From: Firmicutes bacterium UBA5500
GTDB lineage: Bacteria > Bacillota > UBA994 > UBA5500
NCBI GenBank assembly: GCA_002427055.1
Contig: DIPA01000096.1
Location: forward strand, 39,792 to 49,482
Length of the DNA: 9,691 bases
Direction: 5' to 3'
Below, piece by piece: positions 1 through 6,187 of this stretch (its first letter is position 1; every line of letters starts with the position of its first letter). Below the pieces are notes generated by a model. The model did no database searches. It worked only from the letters and a program-made list of their open reading frames with translations, and was not told the origin of the DNA. A program made the position numbers and the translations under genes.

Positions 1-86
1 CACGAATTGTCGTGCGCCTTGCAAAGTAATCTCTGTAATTGAACCATTACGGCTAGTAGCGCATGGCATCAGCCGGTGAAAGACAA
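1..86. other. Short flank downstream of the MarR gene
   Basis: This is the window edge downstream of the minus-strand MarR gene. It holds two small inverted repeats, CACGA-ATTG-TCGTG at the very start and GTAAT-TGAACC-ATTAC near 37-52, neither followed by a clear T-run in either direction. A minus-strand frame stays open from an ATG at 69 to the edge, but it is only 23 codons long and has no ribosome binding site, so I do not call a gene. Confidence 0.4.
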
Positions 87-530
87 TTAGACGATTTTGG
101 CAAGGATATCAACCACAATGCCCATGGCTTCCGACAACCTTGCCCTATCTTCGGGAGTAAGATCACGCATTAACTGCTGTAGGTTCAGCACAAACTTCTG
201 CCTATTGGCTTGCACTAAGTCTTCTCCAGCCTCATTTAGCTTAACCATAACAACACGACGGTCTAATTGACTACGGGTACGGTCGACAACACCGGCTTCG
301 ATTAACCGATTGACCATAGTAGTTAAGCTCCCGGCAGATACCTGTAAGCGATCGGCCAGATCGCTCATTCGCCAGTCTGGACGAGTAGCAATAGTGTAGA
401 GACAGTCTATTTGAGCAGGGGTATAGTGCGCCGAAGAACCTTTGAGCTTGTTCTGCTTTGATGTCTCGTGCATCCTTTTGCGAAGACGAGGAATTAGGTT
501 CAAGAAGTCGTTCCACTCCTTGGCCAGCAA
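87..530 (-). CDS. MarR-family winged-helix transcriptional regulator
   Basis: A 147-residue protein of normal MarR length. These are cytoplasmic homodimeric regulators that usually repress their own gene and a neighbour and are released by small ligands or oxidants. An N-terminal dimerisation helix (about 5-30) precedes the helix-turn-helix (about 54-78, MSDLADRLQVSAGSLTTMVN). The wing follows with the family-typical DRTRSQLDRRVVMVKLNEAG (about 83-102), and a C-terminal helix ends the protein. The start is TTG at 530, chosen because GGAGGTGAG lies about 7 nt upstream and no ATG fits. An inverted repeat over the extended -10 promoter at 587-605 suggests autorepression. The gene is divergent from the LysR gene, and its ligand and regulon cannot be read from the sequence. 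Family assignment is firm. Confidence 0.93.
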   Translation of the reverse strand: MLAKEWNDFLNLIPRLRKRMHETSKQNKLKGSSAHYTPAQIDCLYTIATRPDWRMSDLADRLQVSAGSLTTMVNRLIEAGVVDRTRSQLDRRVVMVKLNEAGEDLVQANRQKFVLNLQQLMRDLTPEDRARLSEAMGIVVDILAKIV

Positions 531-586
531 GGTTACTCACCTCCAAACTCTTTGTCATGCACGTAACTTCGCCATACATGAGCTTA

Positions 587-605
587 TGTTATTACCAGTA
601 TAACA
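587..605 (-). promoter_or_regulatory. MarR promoter (extended -10) with overlapping operator-like inverted repeat
   Basis: On the minus strand an extended -10 element, TG-T-TATACT, occupies 597-605 and points at the MarR gene; no good -35 is visible. A perfect inverted repeat, TGTTAT-N7-ATAACA (19 bp), covers it. A repeat of this size over the -10 is the usual layout of a MarR-type autorepression site. The element is seen directly; the binding protein is inferred. Confidence 0.5.
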
Positions 606-721
606 GATGTAGCGCTAATTGAATCATGTAATCAAATACTTTCTTTACTATGTCTTTTCTTCTTTAGTTTGGATATTATTCCTGGAGGGGTTAAGGCTTC
701 AGCGTGTTATTGGGCAGGGCG

Positions 722-751
722 TTGTTTTGAGCAGGCGTTTCAGTATATAAT
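722..751 (+). promoter_or_regulatory. Promoter of the lysR-selD operon
   Basis: TTGTTT (722-727), an 18-nt spacer and a perfect TATAAT (746-751) form a housekeeping-type promoter. The predicted start of transcription is near 758, about 40 nt before the GTG start of the LysR gene. That position supports 799 rather than 775 as the start codon. Confidence 0.6.
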
Positions 752-766
752 CTGCTTAGTGATTAT
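747..766. promoter_or_regulatory. Candidate LysR autoregulatory palindrome
   Basis: ATAATC-N8-GATTAT is a perfect inverted repeat that overlaps the -10 box and the predicted transcription start of the lysR-selD promoter. LysR-type regulators bind AT-rich dyads, often with a T-N11-A core, near their own promoters. Here the core spacing is one base short of the textbook form, so assignment to the adjacent LysR is tentative. Confidence 0.35.
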
Positions 767-798
767 TATAAACTATGATTATAGAGGAGGTGTGTTAC

Positions 799-1716
799 GT
801 GAACCTAAACTATCTCCAAACCTTATTAGCAGTGCAGGAGCACGGTAGTTTTTCAGCAGCAGCTAGGCAGATTGGGCTTACTCAGCCGGCTGTTAGCCTG
901 CAAATACAGGCTCTAGAGGAGGATGTCGGTTCGCAGCTAGTTGTACGTGATGCTCGTACCTGTGAGTTCACACCGGCCGGTTTAGCACTAGTGGCTTTTG
1001 CTGAGGAGGTTTTCGAGCGCTTACGACAAACTCGTATTCTGCTCAGCCAGTTGACGGGTGAAGTTAGCGGATTAGTGCGCTTGGGGGCTAGCAATATACC
1101 GGGTGAGTACATTTTGCCCCCCTTAATAGCTAGCTTCTTACAGAAACATCCGCGAGTCAGGTTTATGTTAGAGATTAGCGATAGTGACCAGATTCATAAC
1201 TGGCTGGAGAGCAAACGTGTTGACTTTGGCATTGTAGGCCAACGCCAGGAAGGGACCAAATTTGAATATAGTCTGCTAGCGCACGATGAGTTATTAGTTG
1301 TAGTTCCTGCCGGACACCCTTGGGCAGGGCAGGAGATTGACCCTGCTCAGCTTGGCGATTATCCTTTTGTTGAACGTGAATCCGGGTCCGGTACAAGGGC
1401 CAACTACGAAAAGGCCTTGCGTCAGATTGGCGTCGAGCCCGATAGCTTACATACCGTATTTAGTGGTGGTAGTACTAGCTCGGTATTATCTGCTGTTTTG
1501 TCGGGTATGGGATATGCTTTCTGTTCAAAATGGGCGCTGAAAAACAACCTTGCCTTGGGTCAATTAGCTACGGCCAAGGTGGCTGGCTTAATGATGCAAC
1601 GTGGCTTCTACTTAGTGACTAATCCTAATCAATTCCGCACCTTAGCTGCCGAAGAACTACTAAACTATTTGCGACAGCAAGGACTGGCTAGCATGGGAGG
1701 GGAGATGCTTGACTAG
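799..1716 (+). CDS. LysR-family regulator coupled to selD (probable selenium-metabolism regulator)
   Basis: A 305-residue LysR-type regulator of normal length. The N-terminal winged helix-turn-helix spans about 1-60 (LAVQEHGSFSAAARQIGLTQ, then PAVSLQIQALEEDVG). A linker helix and a periplasmic-binding-protein-like effector domain follow from about residue 85, with the conserved LGASNIPGEYILPPL stretch and the ESGSGTR loop. The start is GTG at 799, preceded by GAGGAGG at 784-790. The in-frame ATG at 775 lies upstream of that site and close to the promoter, so it is rejected. The stop codon overlaps the start of selD by 8 nt, so the two genes are translationally coupled. Clostridial LysR proteins of this type accompany selenium genes, so a role in controlling selD is a reasonable inference. 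The effector is unknown. Confidence 0.9.
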   Translation: MNLNYLQTLLAVQEHGSFSAAARQIGLTQPAVSLQIQALEEDVGSQLVVRDARTCEFTPAGLALVAFAEEVFERLRQTRILLSQLTGEVSGLVRLGASNIPGEYILPPLIASFLQKHPRVRFMLEISDSDQIHNWLESKRVDFGIVGQRQEGTKFEYSLLAHDELLVVVPAGHPWAGQEIDPAQLGDYPFVERESGSGTRANYEKALRQIGVEPDSLHTVFSGGSTSSVLSAVLSGMGYAFCSKWALKNNLALGQLATAKVAGLMMQRGFYLVTNPNQFRTLAAEELLNYLRQQGLASMGGEMLD

Positions 1717-2758
1717 ACTAAGATTGACAGAGATGTCATCCACAAGTGGCTGAGCATCTAAATTAGGGCCGGGGGCCCTAGATGAAGTGCTCAGTTGTTT
1801 ACCTAAGGTGTTCGATTCTCGCGTCTTGATCGGCCCTGAAACAAGCGACGATGCCGGAGTCGTTCTTATTGATGCAGAGCGAGCACTAGTGCAAACTGTA
1901 GACTTTTTTTCTCCCATAGTCGATGACTATTACCAATTTGGGCAAATAGCGGCCGCTAATTCCTTAAGCGATATTTATGCCATGGGAGCTAAGCCGTTTA
2001 CTGCTCTGAACATAGCCTGTTTTCCCACTTGTCTGAGGCCTGCGGAGATGGGTGAAATAATGCGAGGGGGAGCGGACAAACTGCTAGAGGCAGGGGCTAT
2101 TCTGTTGGGTGGCCACACAGTCGAAAACCCTGAACCAAAATTCGGTATGGCGGTTACCGGAATCATTCACCCGGCAGACATCTGGACTAATACAGGGGCC
2201 CAAATAGGTGACATTCTCCTGCTAACCAAGCCATTGGGTACCGGTATCATATCTACAGGTCTGAAAGCTGGCCTGTTGCAGCCCGGAGTAGAAGATGTGG
2301 CGGTGCAGTCAATGTGTACGCTAAACAAAGCTGCAGCAGAAACGTTGCGTAAGTATGCCACTGTGCATGCTTGTACCGATGTAACCGGTTTTGGTTTCTT
2401 AGGTCATCTTTCTGAAATGGTCCAGGATGATCCCATTAGCATTGTCATTCGAGCTTCCGCTTTGCCTATTCTGCCGGGGGCATTAGAGACTGCCCAGATG
2501 GGGTTGGTTCCAGCCGGTGCTTACCGCAATCGGGAGTTCTTTGGAGGTAACATAGTCTTTACAGAGGATGTACCGCTAGCCTATCAAGACTTGGTGTTTG
2601 ACCCACAGACTTCTGGTGGCCTACTGGTGGCAATTCCTGCAGATGAAGCTGAAGCAGTAATAGCAGCACTGGAGCAGGCTGATGTACAGGCTGGGGTCGT
2701 CGGCAAGGTAATTCCTCGGCAAGCTGAGGCGAAGATTCGTGTAACTTTTGCCGGCTAG
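1709..2758 (+). CDS. selD: Selenide, water dikinase (selenophosphate synthetase), itself a selenoprotein
   Basis: SelD makes selenophosphate from selenide and ATP, the selenium donor for selenocysteine and selenouridine. The full frame is 349 codons, the usual SelD length, and starts at TTG 1709 behind GGGAGGGGAG inside the end of the LysR gene. An ATG at 1733 is a weaker alternative. An in-frame TGA at 1751-1753 is codon 15, in the context TSG-U-ASK. In family members this position is the catalytic Cys or Sec, followed three residues later by the essential Lys, here K18. The rest is intact: ETSDDAG, TVDFFSPIVDD, QIAAANSLSDIYAMG, GGHTVENPEP, TDVTGFGFLGHLSEM and DPQTSGGLL. A SECIS-like hairpin begins at the TGA. 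A call at GTG 1787 would drop the active site and glycine-rich N-terminus. No forward terminator follows, so transcription may continue towards the ferritin-like gene. Confidence 0.95.
1751..1793 (+). promoter_or_regulatory. Bacterial-type SECIS element of selD
   Basis: The recoded TGA opens a hairpin. TGAGCA (1751-1756) pairs with TGCTCA (1788-1793). After an internal loop, TAGGGCC (1764-1770) pairs perfectly with GGCCCTA (1774-1780) around a GGG loop (1771-1773). The apical loop lies about 17 nt after the UGA and begins with G residues, as expected for SelB-recognised bacterial SECIS elements, which sit inside the coding region directly after the UGA. The pairing is seen directly; SelB binding is inferred. 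Confidence 0.8.
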
Positions 2759-2810
2759 GCGAACAGCTTTGCTTTTTGCAACAGAAAGAGCCTGCCCTTT
2801 GGCGGCGCAT

Positions 2811-2853
2811 AAAAAAGCCTCCCGCCAGCAATTGCTACGGCTGGCAGGAGGCT
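2811..2853 (-). terminator. Intrinsic terminator of the candidate small RNA
   Basis: AGCCTCCCGCCAGC (2816-2829) pairs with GCTGGCAGGAGGCT (2840-2853) with one mismatch in 14 positions. The A-run at 2811-2816 lies on the left, so the U-tract follows the hairpin only on the minus strand. The terminator therefore serves leftward transcription and not selD. No minus-strand gene ends nearby. Confidence 0.8.
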
Positions 2854-2897
2854 AGAGGGGGCAAATTCTTGCATCAGTGAGCCTCTCACTAATGATC
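2811..2897 (-). ncRNA. Candidate small RNA antisense to the selD 3' flank
   Basis: A complete transcription unit of about 85-90 nt on the minus strand, with no coding frame of note. From 5' to 3' it has a near-perfect 10-bp hairpin (CATTAGTGAG, loop AGG, CTCACTGATG, 2894 down to 2872, one G-U pair). Next is an 18-nt unpaired linker (2871 down to 2854) ending in CCCCCTCT, then a strong terminator hairpin with six U residues. A TTGACA promoter sits at the right distance upstream. Hairpin, C-rich linker and Rho-independent terminator is the common architecture of Firmicute regulatory RNAs that pair with G-rich Shine-Dalgarno sequences. It lies between selD and the ferritin-like gene, opposite to both, so it would also be antisense to a selD read-through transcript. 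I do not recognise an RNA family; it does not look like tRNA-Sec, 6S or SRP RNA. Confidence 0.6.
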
Positions 2898-2903
2898 AAT
2901 GAT

Positions 2904-2932
2904 AACATATACCAAGTGTTAATTGCTGTCAA
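2904..2932 (-). promoter_or_regulatory. Promoter of the candidate small RNA
   Basis: On the minus strand a perfect TTGACA -35 (2927-2932), a 17-nt spacer and TATGTT as -10 (2904-2909) predict a transcript start near 2897. It is among the strongest-looking promoters in the window and has no coding gene in front of it, only the hairpins of the candidate small RNA. Confidence 0.6.
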
Positions 2933-3029
2933 CAGGGCCTAGGCTTCTGGTGATTGCCTTGGTAGGAAAGTGACCAGAGGTAGCCAAAGCAGGTAAGACA
3001 TGGTGAAACAAGGTAGAGGAGGAGAGTAT

Positions 3030-3497
3030 GTGAGCAGTTTTTCTGCCAACGAGATAATACAGTTGGCGCTACAGATCGAGCGAGAAGGTGAGGCGTTCTA
3101 TAGGGAAGCTGAACGCCTAGCTAAGAAGCCGGCCGCTAAAGAGCTATTTGCCAACCTAGCGGTTGCAGAACTGAGCCACGCCGAAACTTTTCGTCGAATA
3201 GCGGCTGAGCTTGAAGTTAGTAGCCATGTTTATGAGGACGAAGAGGCCGAGCGCTATTTACGCGCCCTGGTGGCCGGGAGAGTCTTCACAGACCCGCGTG
3301 TTGCTTTTGACCGTGCAGCGCAAGGTGATCACAATGCACTGATAAGCCACGCCATCGGTTTTGAAAAGGAGACTATTCTCTACTTCTACGCCCTAAAGGA
3401 TACAGTACGGCCAGAGGACCAAGAGATGGTAGAGCGCCTAATTGCGGAAGAAAAGGAGCACATCAAGCGTCTTGCAGCCAGCCTGCAGGTCAAGTAA
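3030..3497 (+). CDS. Ferritin-like/rubrerythrin-family diiron protein
   Basis: A 155-residue, all-helical protein of the rubrerythrin/ferritin-like group, which uses a carboxylate-bridged di-iron site in peroxide detoxification or iron handling in anaerobes. Candidate metal ligands are visible in four places. They are E17 or E21 in IEREGEAFY, the ExxH pair E47/H50 in AELSHAE, E112/E114 in FEKETILYFY, and the second ExxH pair E141/H144 in EEKEHIKRL. There is no C-terminal rubredoxin domain and no CxxC, so it is not a classical rubrerythrin. GTG at 3030 is chosen because GAGGAGGAG lies about 7 nt upstream; the ATG at 3000 has no such site. I see no good promoter directly upstream, so it may depend on read-through from selD. 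An intrinsic terminator follows. The exact enzymatic role is unknown. Confidence 0.85.
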   Translation: MSSFSANEIIQLALQIEREGEAFYREAERLAKKPAAKELFANLAVAELSHAETFRRIAAELEVSSHVYEDEEAERYLRALVAGRVFTDPRVAFDRAAQGDHNALISHAIGFEKETILYFYALKDTVRPEDQEMVERLIAEEKEHIKRLAASLQVK

Positions 3498-3506
3498 ATA
3501 GAAGAG

Positions 3507-3541
3507 GAGCCAGCCTGGTACATTCCCAGACTGGCTCTTTT
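3507..3541. terminator. Terminator between convergent genes
   Basis: GAGCCAG (3507-3513) pairs with CTGGCTC (3531-3537), continued inward by CTGG/CCAG after one mismatch, and TTTT follows on the plus strand. It ends the ferritin-like gene 10 nt after its stop. Read leftward, the hairpin is followed by a looser pyrimidine-rich tract, so it may also stop transcripts of the amidohydrolase gene. Confidence 0.8.
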
Positions 3542-3548
3542 AGTGCCT

Positions 3549-5126
3549 TTATTGGCGTCGTAAGATTTGTCCTGCTCGAGCGCCTGTCAGTTGACCATCT
3601 GTTACAGCCAATTGTCCGTTAACCCATACCTTTAGGATGCCGGACGGAGCTTGCTTTGGTTCATTGAAGGTACCGTTGTCTCGTAGTTCATCCGAGGCAA
3701 GTAACACCAGATCGGCAGCCATTCCTGGCCGGATGAGGCCCCGATTAAATAAGCCTAAGCGGCCGGCAGGTGCTGCAGTCATCTTGCGTACGCCTTCTTC
3801 GAATGAGAATAAGCCCACCTGCACATATTTACTAAGGACACGTGCAAAGGTACCGAAATTGCGCGGGTGAGGAGTGCCTGAGCAGCTCATGGCAATGGAA
3901 GCCCCATCGCTACCGATCATGGTCAGTGGGTGAGCTAGAATGGTCTGCACATCCTCTTCGCACATGGCGAAAGTAACTGCCGATACTCCGGCTCGTTCTG
4001 CCAGCACCAAGTCGATAACGAAGTCAATTGCTTCTTGACCAACAGATAGAGCAGCCTCAGCTACTGTCATGCCCTCAAAGTGCTTATTGGCAGCAGTCTT
4101 GACTTCTGAGATCAGGATATCTTCAAAACGCTCCGCACGCTTTTCCATTGACTCCAAAACAGCCGTGCGTATGGCGGTTCGCTGGTCAGGATTGCTTAAT
4201 CTAGCCAGCAGACCATCAACACCACCAACATGTGCCCAATCTGGGAAGATGGTAGTGATAGTGGTGGCGGAAGCTGTGTACGGATATTGGTCGTTAGCAA
4301 TGTCAAGCCCTTGGGCTCTCAATTGCGCAATTAGCGCCTGGCTTTGCTTACCCTTACCCCAGTTAAGTCGACCGACTACTTTATGGTGAGCAATTTGTAC
4401 CCTGGCGCCCGAGCGGCGCCCAATTTCAGCAGCTTCTTCGATAGACTCTAGTAGGTGCTCGCCTTCGTTGCGCATGTGTGTTTCATAGATGCCACCATAT
4501 GGAGCAACGGCTGCTGCAACCTTTGCCAATTCGTTAGTATCGGCATAGCAGCCGGGCGCGTAAATGAGGCCAGTCGACATGCCAAAAGCACCTGCCTGCA
4601 TGCTTTCGTCCAGAAGTTGCTGCATCTTCTCTAGCTCGCCTGCAGTCGGTTGGCGATTGTCAAAACCCATGGCGGCAATACGCAAGGTGCCATGTCCTAC
4701 CAGTCCCCCAAAGTTTACAGCAGGCCGTTGGGCAGCTAGGGCATCTAGAAACTCTGCATAGGTTTGCCAATGATAGTTAATGCCATGACCAAAGAAAGCA
4801 GTATATTCTTTGAGCATGTCAACACGCTCTGGTGCCACTGGGGCCGGGCTCATGCCGCAGTTCCCCCCGATTTCAGTTGTTACGCCTTGTAGCAGGCGAC
4901 TAGCAGCAGAACCGTCGAGTAGCAAGGAGAAGTCGGAATGAGTGTGGATATCAATAAAGCCGGGTGTGAGTGTTAACCCTCTACCGTCGATAATCTCGTG
5001 GGCTCCCACCGCGATGTGTTTTCCCATAGCAGCAATTATGCCTTCTTGCACGGCTACATCGCCTATAGTCCAGGGGCTACCTGTGCCATCAACTATGCGG
5101 ACTTGACGGATAATATAATCAAACAA
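3549..5126 (-). CDS. N-acyl-D-amino-acid deacylase (D-aminoacylase), amidohydrolase superfamily
   Basis: A 525-residue zinc amidohydrolase predicted to release D-amino acids from N-acyl-D-amino acids in the cytoplasm. The family signatures are present: GFIDIHTHSDF with the HxH pair H61/H63, EIGGNCGMSPAP with the zinc-bridging Cys C90 used by D-aminoacylases in place of a carbamylated Lys, and ETHMRNEG with H217. QIAHHKV supplies H247 and TMIGSDGAS the catalytic Asp D407. HPRNFGTF and the C-terminal beta-sandwich segment (GMAADLVLL, KVWVNGQLAV) are also family-typical. The start is TTG at 5126 with AAGGAGGT about 7 nt upstream. The frame is open to 5273 but that extension lies over the promoter and is rejected. 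It has its own promoter and stands alone. Acyl and side-chain specificity cannot be read; a D-glutamate-specific or related deacylase is possible. Confidence 0.9.
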   Translation of the reverse strand: MFDYIIRQVRIVDGTGSPWTIGDVAVQEGIIAAMGKHIAVGAHEIIDGRGLTLTPGFIDIHTHSDFSLLLDGSAASRLLQGVTTEIGGNCGMSPAPVAPERVDMLKEYTAFFGHGINYHWQTYAEFLDALAAQRPAVNFGGLVGHGTLRIAAMGFDNRQPTAGELEKMQQLLDESMQAGAFGMSTGLIYAPGCYADTNELAKVAAAVAPYGGIYETHMRNEGEHLLESIEEAAEIGRRSGARVQIAHHKVVGRLNWGKGKQSQALIAQLRAQGLDIANDQYPYTASATTITTIFPDWAHVGGVDGLLARLSNPDQRTAIRTAVLESMEKRAERFEDILISEVKTAANKHFEGMTVAEAALSVGQEAIDFVIDLVLAERAGVSAVTFAMCEEDVQTILAHPLTMIGSDGASIAMSCSGTPHPRNFGTFARVLSKYVQVGLFSFEEGVRKMTAAPAGRLGLFNRGLIRPGMAADLVLLASDELRDNGTFNEPKQAPSGILKVWVNGQLAVTDGQLTGARAGQILRRQ

Positions 5127-5157
5127 TGCTGTTACCTCCTTATTGCTGTCTAAAATC

Positions 5158-5186
5158 ATGTTAATTATTCCGTGCCGGAGAGTCAA
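5158..5186 (-). promoter_or_regulatory. Promoter of the D-aminoacylase gene
   Basis: On the minus strand TTGACT (5181-5186), a 17-nt spacer and TAACAT (5158-5163) form a plausible housekeeping promoter. The predicted start of transcription is near 5151, about 25 nt before the TTG start. This supports the shorter gene start. Confidence 0.5.
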
Positions 5187-5219
5187 TCCTGCGTCAAAGA
5201 GCGTGCAAGCAGCAATAAG

Positions 5220-5249
5220 TTTACCTATGGCTATGATACGGGGTATAAT
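5220..5249 (+). promoter_or_regulatory. Promoter of the folD operon
   Basis: TTTACC (5220-5225), an 18-nt spacer and a perfect TATAAT (5244-5249) predict a start near 5256, about 32 nt before folD. It is divergent from the D-aminoacylase promoter, and the two do not overlap. Confidence 0.55.
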
Positions 5250-5287
5250 AGGTACCGACAAAAATATAGACATGGAGGTGTCAGTTA

Positions 5288-6145
5288 ATGGCAGCGACAG
5301 TTATGGATGGTAAGAAGGTTGCAGCCACAATTCGCGAGGAAGTAAAGGCGGAGGTGGCTGCTTGGCGCGAGCAGGGAGTCTCTCCTCGTCTAGATGTAAT
5401 CTTAGTAGGTGAGGATCCTGCGTCTGTATATTATGCGCAAGCTAAAGAAAGGTTAAGTAAGCGTGTTGGCATTGACTTTGAGTGTCATCGCTTGTCGGAA
5501 ACAGCAACAGAAGCTGAAGTACTCGCCCTACTGGATACATTGAACAATGATAGCGCTGTGCATGGAATTATGGTTGAACTACCTTTGCCAAAAGGTATGA
5601 GTAAAGACAGGATTTTGGGGGCAGTTAATCCTCTGAAGGACGTTGATGGGGTTAATCCGTTGAACCAAGGTTACTTGGCACTCGAGTTAGACGGCTTGTT
5701 CCCAGCTACTCCTCTTGCTTGCATGGAGATGCTTGACCGTTACGAGTTGCCGGTTCGAGGCCAAGAGGCTGTAATTGTGGGCTGGGGTGCAACTGTCGGT
5801 AAACCACTACTAAATATGATGCTCGGTCGTCGGGCTACAGCAACTACAACGCACTCGCGCACCCGCGATTTGGCTGCCCATACAAGGAAAGCCGATATTG
5901 TAATCGCAGCCGTAGGTCGTCCTGGCATGATTACGGCCGATATGATCAAACCGGGTGCTGTGGTTATCGATGTAGCCATTAACGAGACTGCTGAGGGAAT
6001 TGTTGGTGATGTAGACTATGCTGCTGTCAGTGAGGTGGCAGGCTATGTTACACCGGTTCCCGGTGGTGTAGGTTCGGTCACTACTGTACTGTTGTTCAAG
6101 AACTTGCTCAAGGGCATGAAAATGCAAATGCAAGCTAAAAAGTAA
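5288..6145 (+). CDS. folD: FolD-like methylene-THF dehydrogenase/methenyl-THF cyclohydrolase, divergent
   Basis: A 285-residue protein of normal FolD length. FolD interconverts methylene-, methenyl- and formyl-tetrahydrofolate with NAD(P) in the cytosol, and in acetogens forms part of the methyl branch. The catalytic YxxxK is present (Y49/K53, in DPASVYYAQAK), as are KDVDG with D120 and the TPVPGGVG loop. Several normally strict positions differ. QLPLP is ELPLP, so the cyclohydrolase Gln is E97. The nucleotide motif G(R/A)SxxVGxP is GWGATVGKP, PCTP is PATP, PGGVGPMT is PGGVGSVTT, and DVGINR is DVAINE. Start ATG 5288 follows GGAGGTG. It shares a promoter with the next gene, with a 42-nt gap and no terminator. 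It may be a real FolD with altered cofactor use or cyclohydrolase balance, or a specialised paralogue. The symbol is by homology only. Confidence 0.85.
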   Translation: MAATVMDGKKVAATIREEVKAEVAAWREQGVSPRLDVILVGEDPASVYYAQAKERLSKRVGIDFECHRLSETATEAEVLALLDTLNNDSAVHGIMVELPLPKGMSKDRILGAVNPLKDVDGVNPLNQGYLALELDGLFPATPLACMEMLDRYELPVRGQEAVIVGWGATVGKPLLNMMLGRRATATTTHSRTRDLAAHTRKADIVIAAVGRPGMITADMIKPGAVVIDVAINETAEGIVGDVDYAAVSEVAGYVTPVPGGVGSVTTVLLFKNLLKGMKMQMQAKK

Positions 6146-6187
6146 AACTGAGCACTTGATTCTAGACTAATAGTTAGGGGGAGAAAT

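Noticed and set aside
1..69. Minus-strand open frame of 23 codons from ATG 69 running off the left edge
   Set aside because: No ribosome binding site, and a stop-free run of this length is expected by chance.
775..798. ATG 775 as the start of the LysR gene
   Set aside because: The Shine-Dalgarno sequence lies downstream of it at 784-790 and fits GTG 799; family proteins begin just before the helix-turn-helix.
1787..2758. selD as a 323-codon gene starting at GTG 1787
   Set aside because: It would lack the catalytic residue and conserved N-terminus, which are restored by reading the upstream TGA as selenocysteine.
2559..2831. Minus-strand frame opposite the end of selD
   Set aside because: It is a shadow of the selD reading frame, with no ribosome site and no recognisable domain.
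2811..2897. tRNA-Sec or another known housekeeping RNA
   Set aside because: The two-hairpin fold with a U-tail has no cloverleaf, no TpsiC-like sequence and no CCA end, and does not resemble 6S or SRP RNA.
2944..2980. Inverted repeat TCTGGT/ACCAGA before the ferritin-like gene as a riboswitch
   Set aside because: Only 6 perfect pairs around a 21-nt loop, no terminator or site-masking partner, and no recognised aptamer.
3000..3029. ATG 3000 as the start of the ferritin-like gene
   Set aside because: It has no ribosome site, whereas GTG 3030 has GAGGAGGAG at good spacing.
5127..5273. 49-codon N-terminal extension of the D-aminoacylase
   Set aside because: It overlaps the promoter region and a strong ribosome site fits TTG 5126, where the family's usual N-terminus begins.
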